Positions 43,143-51,295 of a stretch of 64,000 nucleotides of DNA are shown piece by piece (the stretch's first letter is position 1; the number at the start of each line of letters is the position of its first letter). Both the position numbers and the translations under genes were made by a program. This stretch comes from Pseudoalteromonas rubra. GTDB taxonomy: Bacteria > Pseudomonadota > Gammaproteobacteria > Enterobacterales > Alteromonadaceae. The stretch lies in contig NZ_CP013611.1 of assembly GCF_001482385.1 (NCBI RefSeq), forward strand, positions 3,975,501 through 4,039,500, written 5' to 3'. Below the pieces are notes generated by a model, which saw only the letters and a list, made by a program, of their open reading frames with translations, was not told the DNA's origin and made no database searches.

Positions 43143-44231
43143 TCAGGCGGTCAATTCTGCCTCCTCAAGTGTCGGGTAGTCGGTATAGCCTTCGGCTCCG
43201 CCACCATAAAACTTACTGTCATCTACTTCGTTATATTCAGCACCCACTTTGGCTCTTTCTACCAGGTCCGGGTTAGCCACAAACAGGGCACCAATGCCTA
43301 CGCCATCACACAGATCTTGTTCCAGTACCTGGGTGGCAATGGCAGGCGTTGCCGGGCCGTCATCCCATGACTGATGTGGGTTAAGGATCAAGGGACCTTG
43401 CCACAATGCACGGATCTTTTGACTGGTCTCACGACACGCCGCTTCCATGATATGCAGGTATGCCAGATTCGTCGGTAATGCTTCAATTAGTGCCTGATAC
43501 AAAGGCAGGGTATCGGTTTCATTAATGTCATTGAACTGGTTATGTGGTGAGATACGAAGGCCCACTTTATCCGCGCCGATGGCATTGGCAACGGCGGCAA
43601 TCACTTCAAGGGTAAAACGGATGCGATTCTCAATGCTGCCGCCGTATTCATCGTCACGCAGATTGGTGTTGTTGGCTAAAAACTGATGCGGTAAAAAGCC
43701 ATTGCCTGCGTGGATCTCAACGCCGTCAAATCCGCCGAGTATGGCGTACTTAGCAGCCTGTGCATAGTCAGCAATAGTCGCCTGGATCTCTTCATAGCTC
43801 AGCGCTCTTGGTGGTGCAAAATCTTGCATGCCATCTGGCGTAAATGTCTGGCCATTTGCCGTGACCACGGAGGGCGCAACAGACTGGTGTGCACTGGGAT
43901 ACAGGCTGGGGTGGCCAATGCGACCGCAGTGCATAAACTGGGCAACGATTTTACCTCCTTTTTCGTGCACAGCGTCGGTGACTTGTAACCAGCTTTGTGC
44001 CTGTTCATTGGTGTGCAGACCCGGTGAATTCATGTAGCCCTGACCGACCTGGTTGGGTTGTATCCCTTCAGTGACAATGAGTCCAGCGGTTGCCCGCTGG
44101 CTGTAGTAGGTTGCCATCAAAGGGGTTGCCAGGCCATTCTCTGTGGCACGGTTACGGCTCATCGGTGCCATAACGAAACGGTTGTTTGCTTTGATGCTGC
44201 CGTATTGAGTTGCGTCAAATAAAGTGTTCAT
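43143..44231 (-). CDS. NADH:flavin oxidoreductase, old yellow enzyme family (NemA-like)
   Basis: A 362-residue FMN-dependent ene-reductase. Family signatures: NRFVMAPMSRNRA near the N-terminus (NRxxMAPMTR type), the substrate-binding His/Asn pair in VEIHAGNGFLPHQFL (HxxN), NLRDDEYGGSIENRIRFTLEV, and the C-terminal FMN-phosphate region DGVGIGALFVANPDLV. It reduces activated C=C bonds, quinones or nitro compounds with NAD(P)H. It is the last gene of an operon controlled by the ATCTTT dyad shared with the indigoidine locus, so it may reduce the pigment or an unsaturated lactam intermediate; the substrate is inference. Confidence 0.92.
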   Translation of the reverse strand: MNTLFDATQYGSIKANNRFVMAPMSRNRATENGLATPLMATYYSQRATAGLIVTEGIQPNQVGQGYMNSPGLHTNEQAQSWLQVTDAVHEKGGKIVAQFMHCGRIGHPSLYPSAHQSVAPSVVTANGQTFTPDGMQDFAPPRALSYEEIQATIADYAQAAKYAILGGFDGVEIHAGNGFLPHQFLANNTNLRDDEYGGSIENRIRFTLEVIAAVANAIGADKVGLRISPHNQFNDINETDTLPLYQALIEALPTNLAYLHIMEAACRETSQKIRALWQGPLILNPHQSWDDGPATPAIATQVLEQDLCDGVGIGALFVANPDLVERAKVGAEYNEVDDSKFYGGGAEGYTDYPTLEEAELTA

Positions 44232-44262
44232 TGCAATATCCTTAATTATTTAAAAGTCTTTG

Positions 44263-45171
44263 TTACGCCTTAGAAAGCGACTTATCCGTTGATGGACTCG
44301 CAAGTGTTCGGTTAAACAGCTGTTGCTGCGACACGGCTATCGCCACTACGATGACACCGGCCCCCAGTATCTGACTGAATGTCAGCACTTCGCCGAGTAT
44401 GAAGTAACCCAGTAATGTTGCTGATAATGGGCTGGCGAATGAGATGAAAGACACAGTGACCACAGGTAACTTTTCAATCGCCTTGAACCACAGTACATAA
44501 GCAACCAATGCGCCGATCAGGCTCAGATAGGTGTAGCCGATAACATTATTAACCGTTAACTCGGTCGGGAAGCCTTCCTGAACTAGCCCTATTGGTAGCA
44601 AAAACAGGCCGCCGACAACCAGTTGCCAGCCGGTGAATGTGTATAAAGAGACACCTTCGGGTTTACCCCATCTTTTGGTCAGTACAATGCCTGTTGCCAT
44701 GGACATGGCCCCTGCAAGTCCCGCTAATACGCCAGCGGTTGGCAATTCCATATTGGGCTCAAGTACCAGTAAAGACACACCCAGTGCGCCTATCAGGCAG
44801 GCGACGAATTGACGCGCTTTTAATTTGTTCTTTAGCAGCAGTGCGCCAAGCAACATTACAATGATTGGCTGGCATGACATGACTAACGCTGCGACACCAC
44901 CTGGGAGTAAGTAAGCGGCGACAAATAAGCAGTAAAAGAAGCCGCCAATGTTGAGCAAACCGAGAATGATGGAGCGCATCCACCACACACCTTGTGGTAG
45001 CTTACGGCCCAGTAACACCAGCAGGATGCCTGCTGGTAGCGCCCGTAAAACGGATGCAATCAGTGGCTTGTCTGCTGGTAAAAGCTCAGTGGTAACAATG
45101 TAGGTGCTACCCCAGATGGTGGGTGCGATCATCGCAACCACCATCCAAAAAATTAGCTGTTTGTTGCTCAT
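44263..45171 (-). CDS. DMT-superfamily (EamA) exporter
   Basis: A 302-residue inner-membrane protein with ten predicted helices in two EamA repeats (WGSTYIVTTELLPADKPLIASVLRALPAG near the start; ALVAYVLWFKAIEKLPVVTVSFISFASPLSATLLGYF in the second). I chose MSNKQLIFW because it overlaps the upstream upp stop by 4 bp (ATGA), indicating translational coupling; the longer frame would run through upp in another frame. Family members export amino acids, nucleobases or metabolites. Here it may export the product of the linked enzymes. Confidence 0.9.
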   Translation of the reverse strand: MSNKQLIFWMVVAMIAPTIWGSTYIVTTELLPADKPLIASVLRALPAGILLVLLGRKLPQGVWWMRSIILGLLNIGGFFYCLFVAAYLLPGGVAALVMSCQPIIVMLLGALLLKNKLKARQFVACLIGALGVSLLVLEPNMELPTAGVLAGLAGAMSMATGIVLTKRWGKPEGVSLYTFTGWQLVVGGLFLLPIGLVQEGFPTELTVNNVIGYTYLSLIGALVAYVLWFKAIEKLPVVTVSFISFASPLSATLLGYFILGEVLTFSQILGAGVIVVAIAVSQQQLFNRTLASPSTDKSLSKA

Positions 45172-45866
45172 ACAGCCCCCAGGTCTGTAGTGCCAAAGTA
45201 GCGGTCGCCGAAGTCTCCGATACCGGGGATCATGAAGGCGTGTTCGTTCAGTCGTTGCTCGATAGACGAAGTCACTATGGTGACGTCCGGGAATTGAGCA
45301 GTGACTTTTTGCAATCCTTCTGGTGAGCACAGTAGGTTTACGAAGGTGATGTTTTCTGGTTTAACACCGGCCTTGGTCATCACGTCCAGGGCACAAATGG
45401 CCGAGCCACCCGTTGCCAGCATAGGTTCGAAAAGAAGCACATGGAACTTTTCAACGTTGTCCGGCAGTTTGGAATAATAGAGTTTTGGTAATTTGGTTGT
45501 TGGGTCACGTTGGATGAGAATTTTCCCAATTGGAATATTGAGATCCAAGCGACGTAATTCGTTTTCCATACTTTCGCCTGCACGTACCACAGATACACCG
45601 CACAGAGGCTTCGCAAATTGTTTGCCCTCATAAGTTTCGCCAACCGGCGTAGTGACATTCAGTCCTTCAAAGTTCAGTCTTTCCAGGCTTTTTTCCAATA
45701 GCAGACGAATGATCTGATCAGCGTAAAAGGTAAACTGACGTTTGTTGGCTGTTTTATCGCGCACCTTAGTATGCAAATAGTGCAGTCGATCCGTTTGCTC
45801 CAGTTCAATAACATTCGCAGTGTTATAGTCGGGTCTGGATAGTGACTTTAGGTTAGTTGCAAGCAT
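45168..45866 (-). CDS. upp: Uracil phosphoribosyltransferase, eukaryote-like (FUR1-type)
   Basis: A 232-residue enzyme converting uracil (or an analogue) and PRPP to the nucleoside monophosphate. PRPP loop LFEPMLATGGSAICALDVM; uracil-binding end IPGIGDFGDRYFG; VVRAGESMENELR and GKILIQRDPTTKLPKLYYSKLP. The N-terminal RDKTANKRQFTFYADQIIRLLLEKSLE and the GDFGDRYFG end resemble yeast FUR1 and protozoan enzymes more than the usual short bacterial Upp. It is therefore probably not the housekeeping copy. AGGAGAG precedes the ATG. Uracil is also a product of PsuG chemistry, which suggests a salvage or analogue-phosphoribosylation role in the regulon. Confidence 0.92.
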   Translation of the reverse strand: MLATNLKSLSRPDYNTANVIELEQTDRLHYLHTKVRDKTANKRQFTFYADQIIRLLLEKSLERLNFEGLNVTTPVGETYEGKQFAKPLCGVSVVRAGESMENELRRLDLNIPIGKILIQRDPTTKLPKLYYSKLPDNVEKFHVLLFEPMLATGGSAICALDVMTKAGVKPENITFVNLLCSPEGLQKVTAQFPDVTIVTSSIEQRLNEHAFMIPGIGDFGDRYFGTTDLGAV

Positions 45867-45887
45867 GGTATCTCTCCTTAGTGATGA

Positions 45888-45918
45888 GAGTCAGGTGCGC
45901 TTGTGGGGCACCTGACTC
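45888..45918. other. Perfect 11-bp hairpin in the trpF-like/upp intergenic region
   Basis: GAGTCAGGTGC and GCACCTGACTC enclose a 9-nt loop, with no T run on either strand. It lies between the first stop and the upp ribosome-binding site within the operon. A role in mRNA processing, partial attenuation or protection of the upstream message is likely. Confidence 0.75.
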
Positions 45919-45929
45919 AGGTATGATGA

Positions 45930-46616
45930 TTAAGCATTGATTTCTGCGAAGGCTTTTTGTGCTTCACTGATAAACTTCTGGACTTTAGCGCGGTCTTTAC
46001 GACCGTTTGCGCCTTCCAGGCCTGTGTGTGCGTCAATGGCAGCTGGTTTAACTTTGCGGATTGCGTCTGCCACGTTGTCTGGGTTCAGGCCACCAGCCAT
46101 CATCAGAGGTTTAGGCGAACGACGAACCAGCTCAGCACTTACGTCCCAGTTATGCGTCAGGCCCGTAGCACCTTTAGCACCAGTTTTAGGGTCAAAGGTA
46201 TCTGTGATGAACATGTCTACGTATTCGGCCACTTCATCAACCAGCGTCAGTAGCTCATCAGCATTATCTTCCTTAACAACCAGGCTCTTCAGGATGTAAA
46301 GGTCAGGGCGAAGTGCGCGTAGTTTTTTCATTTCAGCAACGCTGATGTCGCCATGTAGCTGTACGGCTTTTACACCCAGCTCTGAACAGAAACCGCTTAC
46401 TTCGTCTGCGTCTATCATGTAGCTGATTAGAACGCCTGCCTGAGGCTCGCTGAGATCTTTGATGATGCTGATTGCGTCACCTTCAGTGATGTCGTCTTTA
46501 CCAGAAGGCAGACGTAGTGGGAAACCCAACCATTCAATACCTTCTGCCAGACACAGTTCTGCTTCTTCACGGTCAATGATGCCAGCTACTTGGATGATGT
46601 TAGTGATGTTATTCAT
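45930..46616 (-). CDS. Phosphoribosylanthranilate isomerase-like protein lacking the catalytic Cys
   Basis: A 228-residue TIM barrel of the TrpF family. The end retains the phosphate-binding strand MMAGGLNPDNVADAI, the NPD/IDAHTGLEG block and the acidic residue region MFITDTFDPKTGAKGATGLTHNWDVS. But the N-terminal KICGI motif, whose Cys is the general base in PRA isomerase, reads QVAGI with Ala11. It is not in a trp operon: it leads the operon trpF-like, upp, DMT, OYE, under two MarR-type operators. It probably still binds a phosphoribosyl substrate but carries out a different or non-catalytic job. AGGAGATATACC precedes the ATG. Confidence 0.85.
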   Translation of the reverse strand: MNNITNIIQVAGIIDREEAELCLAEGIEWLGFPLRLPSGKDDITEGDAISIIKDLSEPQAGVLISYMIDADEVSGFCSELGVKAVQLHGDISVAEMKKLRALRPDLYILKSLVVKEDNADELLTLVDEVAEYVDMFITDTFDPKTGAKGATGLTHNWDVSAELVRRSPKPLMMAGGLNPDNVADAIRKVKPAAIDAHTGLEGANGRKDRAKVQKFISEAQKAFAEINA

Positions 46617-46657
46617 GGTATATCTCCTAATTGTTTAAAGTTAAGTTTGCTTAAAGA

Positions 46658-46715
46658 ATCTTGAGTTAAAGATATAGGTTATTTCTGATACCGTCAAGTA
46701 TCTTTGCATAAAGAT
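46658..46715 (-). promoter_or_regulatory. Promoter with two MarR-type operators for the trpF-like operon
   Basis: On the minus strand TTGACG (46692-46697), a 17-bp spacer and TATCTT (46669-46674). The perfect palindrome ATCTTTGCATAAAGAT (46700-46715, plus-strand reading) ends 2 bp from the -35 box. A second dyad, ATCTTGAGTTAAAGAT (46658-46673), overlaps the -10. Both match the operators at the RND and indigoidine promoters. Confidence 0.8.
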
Positions 46716-47059
46716 ATTTGTTTTTTTCTCGTTTTTTTGCGTAAAAATCACTTTTTCAATTAAATTCAAATGTTTATGTTGCTGTTTTTTTTTTAGTTTG
46801 ATGAGACACCTCATTGTAAGTGCTGGTTCAAGCCCACCAGGGCAAAGAAAAAGCCTGTTTTTTGGGGAGCGTATGTAGTCGGGGAGAGGGATTTCAGGAT
46901 TGTAATCACGCTAGTGTGGCACTTTTGAGAAGTCTTTAATGTGTAGCAACCTGAGCTAAGGGCTTTGGGCGGAGAATGTGATTTTCAATTCAGTTGTTGG
47001 CATGACTGGTAGTTGAGAACGATGATGCTTGTAAAGCGACTACGGTGACAAAGCCCGTT
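46716..47059. other. Intergenic stretch with no recognised feature
   Basis: About 340 bp upstream of the operator region. It has T-rich tracts near 46720-46795 and no supported gene or RNA. Confidence 0.4.
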
Positions 47060-47341
47060 TTAGGCATTGTTTGCTCGATAACGAAGGAACTTTGTGAGTA
47101 AAAACACACAAAGCAGGGTACTGTTGAGCAACAACGCAGTCGTAAGACTGGCAAAATAACGGTTGCAAGTATCGATGCATAAAGCACCGGGAGAAAAAGT
47201 AATGCCGAGTAGGCTCAACCCTATTGCAGCGCCCAAGAGCACTTTAGGTGATAACCAGGTTGAAGCTCTGAATAGGTATATTAGTAGGGCTATCAGAACA
47301 AAAGGGGTGATAGCCCAAATTATGTTAGTCACGAGTGCCAT
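47060..47341 (-). CDS. Small membrane protein, unknown
   Basis: A 93-residue protein with three hydrophobic segments (IIWAITPFVLIALLIYLF, LLGAAIGLSLLGITF, FASLTTALLLNSTLLCVFLL) and two close cysteines (GALCIDTCNRY) in the loop before the last helix. The ribosome-binding site is weak. It lies just downstream of the acyltransferase gene on the same strand. No family recognised. Confidence 0.5.
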   Translation of the reverse strand: MALVTNIIWAITPFVLIALLIYLFRASTWLSPKVLLGAAIGLSLLGITFSPGALCIDTCNRYFASLTTALLLNSTLLCVFLLTKFLRYRANNA

Positions 47342-47388
47342 AATTAAAGCTCAGGTATGTATCCGCCATACATCTGTTCACGTTAAAG

Positions 47389-48534
47389 TCATTTTTCCTC
47401 AGACAATCTCGCGCCTTCAGGGAGCTTTGATTGCGTCGTTTTTAGGCCAAACAGGTAACGCGTGAGGTTAAAAGGCCTGATGAAAAAACAACAAATGGCA
47501 CCGCAAATGATGAGCGACGAAAACAACAGGCTCAATGATTTGACGGCAATACCCGCGTCCCACTGCACAATGTAAAATGCGAACGCCACAATTACGGTTT
47601 GATGCACAATATAAAAGGGGTAAATCAACTCATTGGTCAGGCGTAGCCAGTTGGGCGTTTTTTTGCACCAAGCACTGGCATAACCGATGAGGGTTAATAA
47701 GCCTGACCAGGAAACGAGTGCACTGATCAGCCACCAGAGTTGCCAGCGCATTTCTACCGACGCATATTCGCTAATGTCAGGTCTGTAGTACCAGGCATAG
47801 AATGTGACCGAGCTAAAGAGCAACCACTTAAAATTAGTGGCGCGGTTATGTTCCAGAGCGAACCAAATTTTAGGGCTTTTTATAAAGCACATACCAGCTA
47901 GAAAAAATAGCAAGAAGAACAGTGAGACTGACAGGTTGAATAAGCTTGGGTCTTGTGAAAGCATAACGGTTTTAAGGCACAGCCGCACCCCAATGACACC
48001 TAATCCCAGCAAGAACAGGCCATGTTTATGTTCCGCGATGCGTTCCAGTGCGCTGAGTAGCGCGCGGCCAGATGATGCTCCGAGCGCCAAATTAACCGGC
48101 ACAGCCAGCAGCATAAAGATAAACAGAAACTCGATAAACCACAGGTGGTTGGCATTAAAAGCAAACATTAGGCTACGATATGCGTCTGCTAAATTGTGAT
48201 ATTCAGTGATGTTTTCGAAGTAAGCCTGGGGTGGTACGACAACCATCATTGCGAAGATCAGCGGGATAAGTAAGCGATGCAGTTTGGTGGTCAGGAAGGC
48301 GCCTGTTGATACTTTATTAAGCAGCAATACCGAACCTGCCCCCGCGATGAAGAATAAGGTGTGCAGTCTGACTTGCTCAAAATACACCATGATATCATCG
48401 AGAACCTTACTTGATTCATGGTTCATAACGTGCCAGCCATCTCCGTTAAATGGCATAAACACATGATGCAAAAAAACCGCAAAAATTAATAAGACTCTCA
48501 GCCAGTCTAATTCTGAGTAACGAGATTTGTCCAT
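47389..48534 (-). CDS. Acyltransferase-3 family membrane protein
   Basis: A 381-residue integral membrane protein with about ten helices. The N-terminal SELDWLRVLLIFAVFLHHVFMPF carries the family R and H (acyltransferase 3, Pfam AT3), and the downstream LHTLFFIAGAGSVLLL and NHLWFIEFLFIFMLL segments are also typical. The family transfers acyl groups to sugars, peptidoglycan or lipids at the cytoplasmic membrane. Target cannot be told here; no glycan biosynthesis genes are adjacent. Confidence 0.85.
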   Translation of the reverse strand: MDKSRYSELDWLRVLLIFAVFLHHVFMPFNGDGWHVMNHESSKVLDDIMVYFEQVRLHTLFFIAGAGSVLLLNKVSTGAFLTTKLHRLLIPLIFAMMVVVPPQAYFENITEYHNLADAYRSLMFAFNANHLWFIEFLFIFMLLAVPVNLALGASSGRALLSALERIAEHKHGLFLLGLGVIGVRLCLKTVMLSQDPSLFNLSVSLFFLLFFLAGMCFIKSPKIWFALEHNRATNFKWLLFSSVTFYAWYYRPDISEYASVEMRWQLWWLISALVSWSGLLTLIGYASAWCKKTPNWLRLTNELIYPFYIVHQTVIVAFAFYIVQWDAGIAVKSLSLLFSSLIICGAICCFFIRPFNLTRYLFGLKTTQSKLPEGARLSEEK

Positions 48535-48783
48535 GTTGATTAATCCTTTATGACGTGAATTTCCCAGCTATCGACTGCCCATTTTAGTACTTATTATCAT
48601 GCTCTGAAGCTGCGTTGGGCTGGTGCAGGGTTTAGCATATTATGAATACCTAAAAGGCTCAATGCAGTAAGTGTGTCTTGGCGGGCTTTGCTCGCGGGTA
48701 GTGAGGGTGAAGTCATGTAGCTCTAATAACTTGGTGCTTTATCGTGTGGCGTTGTTTCGTATCTATAGTGAAATGCAACCGTG

Positions 48784-49362
48784 CTAGTTTGATGCCGTTA
48801 GTTTTAGCGCTGGCCATTTGTTTAGCCATTGTTTTGAATGTACGCGTCTGTCAAAAATTGCCCTCGACCTTTTTGGGTTGTGGGTAATAAAGAGGCTGAA
48901 CAGAGAGTCAAATCCAAAAGCTGAGATACATTCGTATGTGCTCGGTGCGACCTGTCTGACTGCCACAGCTGTTTCTTTTTCTGGCCAGTGATGCATCGCA
49001 TCCAGGGTGCTGTGATAAGCGGGATCCCCATTATACTCATGCATTTTCGCCTGATTACGTACCTGCCAGTTAAGCCAGGGCATGCACTTGGTGAGTTGTG
49101 CTTCGTACTTTTGATAAGCATAGGGATCAGACTCAACAGGGTCGAAGTATATTACGTCTACATCATGTAATGGTGTGGAATGCTTGAATTCGTGCAGTGC
49201 GTCCCAGACTAAGTTACGAACAAAGCCGGCTGCGATATAGCATTGCGGTAAATCTAACTGCGCCACCAAATTGAGCGCTTCGACTCTGAGTTTATCTTGT
49301 TGAATAAGCGAGGTGATCTTAATCTCTGGTGTCTCATATAAGCGTTGGTTGCAGCAGTCCAT
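48784..49362 (-). CDS. Nucleotidyltransferase-family protein (DUF925/NTP_transf_6 type)
   Basis: A protein of about 192 residues. YIAAGFVRNLVWDALHEF followed by LHDVDVIYFDP is the G-x-V/x-R-N...DxD metal-binding pattern of this group. Later the PWLNWQVRNQAKMHEYNGDPAY and APSTYECISAFGFDSLFSLFI blocks are characteristic of the family. Start 49362 (MDCCNQRLYETP) is preferred over the frame start 21 codons upstream because GGAGAG lies 4 bp before it. Biochemical role of the family is not established. Confidence 0.8.
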   Translation of the reverse strand: MDCCNQRLYETPEIKITSLIQQDKLRVEALNLVAQLDLPQCYIAAGFVRNLVWDALHEFKHSTPLHDVDVIYFDPVESDPYAYQKYEAQLTKCMPWLNWQVRNQAKMHEYNGDPAYHSTLDAMHHWPEKETAVAVRQVAPSTYECISAFGFDSLFSLFITHNPKRSRAIFDRRVHSKQWLNKWPALKLTASN

Positions 49363-49583
49363 TGGCTCTCCATTTGTTCTATAAAAATATAAATTACATG
49401 CACATAGCTCAGTGGAGTCAGGCATCTGTCTTATGGGTTCAGACAGTCTAGCTGGTTGGTTTGAGTGATGTATACCTTTAAGCGAAAAGACGCGGTGAAG
49501 CGTGAGGTGCTATCAGCCTTAAGATCCAAAGTGCTGTGCCTCTCGTATTATAGAGTGAACTAATATCAAACTGTGAGGTAGAT

Positions 49584-49886
49584 ATGAAACAGTTCGCACT
49601 CAAAATATATGACGCCTACACCTATATCTTTGACTCCACCAGAAACCCGCTTCGGCATATTCCGGACCCTGTGAGCCGCTTTCACATTATGACTGTTTTA
49701 GCCTGTATGTGGAGCTTCACCTTTGCAACCTACATCGGCAGTATGATTGTCTTTGGCATCAGCCTGGCTGCCCACATTATTCTGTTTTTGATGTTCTTTT
49801 TTACTATCTCTGTGTTCTATGATGCAGAGAAGAATAAATCCTCCTGGCTGCTAAAATTACGCCGGGACAAACTGAAACAAAGTTAA
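49584..49886 (+). CDS. Small membrane protein, unknown
   Basis: A 100-residue protein with two transmembrane helices (IMTVLACMWSFTFATYIGSMIVF and LAAHIILFLMFFFTISVFY). The N-terminal stretch FDSTRNPLRHIPDPVSRFHIM and basic C-terminus (LLKLRRDKLKQ) face the cytoplasm. GAGGT before ATG supports expression. No family recognised with confidence. Confidence 0.65.
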   Translation: MKQFALKIYDAYTYIFDSTRNPLRHIPDPVSRFHIMTVLACMWSFTFATYIGSMIVFGISLAAHIILFLMFFFTISVFYDAEKNKSSWLLKLRRDKLKQS

Positions 49887-49999
49887 AGCACGCGGCTGGC
49901 AGGTAACGCGCGCCGGAACGCCCGGACAATTTTGTGCAATTGTGTGCCGTCCCTTGTGATGTGCGGCACGCTTCTTTGTAGATAACTTTTTCAGGCAGC

Positions 50000-51295
50000 T
50001 TAGTAGCGCGGCGACAACACTAAAGTCACACAAAAGCGCCTGGCGTCATGGTTAATGTTAAGTTGCCATTGCAGCTCGTCGCACAGTTTGCGTGCTAAAT
50101 CCAGACCCAGCCCATAGCCCGATCCATTGTTGAGTTCCTCCTCCTGATCCGGGCCTTGCCCGGTTTTAGTGTGCTCATCGTTATGTTCACGATTTTCAAT
50201 CTCTATAATATGCTGTGTTTGTGTGATTGAAATCGTGCCATGATGAGTGTGATGTAAGGCATTTCTGAGCAGATTACCAATGACGATGGTTGCGCCGGAT
50301 TGTGACAATTCACACTGGTAGTCATCACTGTGTATAGCCACATCAATGTGTTTTCTCTGCTTAAGGTAAGCCAGATCTTCCAGTTGAGCGTCTATCAGGT
50401 CAGCCAGCCTGATTGCTTTTAAATCTCTCAGAGGTTGTCCTTTTCGACTTAGCCACAGCAGAGTCTCTGTGAGTGCCACCATCGCCTGGCTGGCGTGATC
50501 GATGCGCATCAGTGCTTTTTTATTTTTGTCATCAGGCGTGTCGCCAAGGCGATGCAACAGCTCCACGCTGCTGCGGATCACTGCAATGGGGGTACGCAGC
50601 TCGTGGCTGGCATAGCTGACAAACTCCTGCTCCCGATCAAGACTGTGCTTGACCTGTTGCAGGCTTTGCTGGATCAGTTCGGCCAGCGTGGTCAGCTCAT
50701 GGTAGCGAAATACCGGAGGGGGGTCGCCGAGCGTATGATGATCCAACCCGGCAGCCCAGTCATGTAGCTTTGCCACAGGTCGGGTGACGGTACGCATTAA
50801 TATCACCAGCACGGCGGCAAACAACGCGAGGGTGCCCAGCGCAAATAGCACCCCTAATATTTCCGGTCCCTGAAACCAGGTTTTAGGTGGCATTTTGGGC
50901 GCGGTAAAATGGTGAGCAACAAAGCCAGACTGACCATCCGGCTTTTCGAAATACAGTACAAAGCGGGCTTCACTGGGGCGGGAGAGCATATTATCCCGGG
51001 TTACCTGTTTATATAACGCATTCGTTTCAAGTTCCTGACGCGAAAAGGTGGCACGAATGGTCTGGGGTAAATCTTGCCAATGTCTGGCCACCACAAAGTT
51101 GTGTGCCCATACTGGTTGACCGGGTTGCGGGTGGTGCGCCTGGGCGACATTCAGCATAGTGCCTTTCATCATGTCATCGAGTCCGGTAAAAAAGCTGTTG
51201 GTCCACAGTATGGACAACAAACTGATCACCAAGGTGGCTAGTACCAGCAGGGCAGCAACAATATAGCGGCGCAGGCTCATATGTATGGGGGCCAT
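50000..51295 (-). CDS. Membrane sensor histidine kinase of the RND operon
   Basis: A kinase of about 430 residues (MSLRRYI, five codons in, is an alternative start). Two helices (YIVAALLVLATLVISLLSILW and GVLFALGTLALFAAVLVILM) flank a periplasmic domain of about 130 residues rich in His and Pro. HAMP, then H-box FVSYASHELRTPIAVIRS, N-box VIGNLLRNALHHT and G-box NGSGYGLGLDLARKL. Similar in layout and motif wording to the kinase at 13540-14847. Last gene of the adaptor-pump-regulator-kinase operon, 1 bp overlap with the regulator. Probably senses a pump substrate or metal; the His-rich sensor hints at metal but does not prove it. Confidence 0.9.
   Translation of the reverse strand: MAPIHMSLRRYIVAALLVLATLVISLLSILWTNSFFTGLDDMMKGTMLNVAQAHHPQPGQPVWAHNFVVARHWQDLPQTIRATFSRQELETNALYKQVTRDNMLSRPSEARFVLYFEKPDGQSGFVAHHFTAPKMPPKTWFQGPEILGVLFALGTLALFAAVLVILMRTVTRPVAKLHDWAAGLDHHTLGDPPPVFRYHELTTLAELIQQSLQQVKHSLDREQEFVSYASHELRTPIAVIRSSVELLHRLGDTPDDKNKKALMRIDHASQAMVALTETLLWLSRKGQPLRDLKAIRLADLIDAQLEDLAYLKQRKHIDVAIHSDDYQCELSQSGATIVIGNLLRNALHHTHHGTISITQTQHIIEIENREHNDEHTKTGQGPDQEEELNNGSGYGLGLDLARKLCDELQWQLNINHDARRFCVTLVLSPRY

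Noticed and set aside
45172..45330. N-terminal extension of the DMT transporter frame
   Set aside because: It reads through upp in a different frame and is basic and non-membrane. The ATGA overlap at 45168-45171 gives the natural start.
46805..46860. TTCAAGCCC near CTGG/CCAG resembling a tRNA T-arm
   Set aside because: No acceptor, D or anticodon arm upstream, and the T-stem has a mismatch. Chance match.
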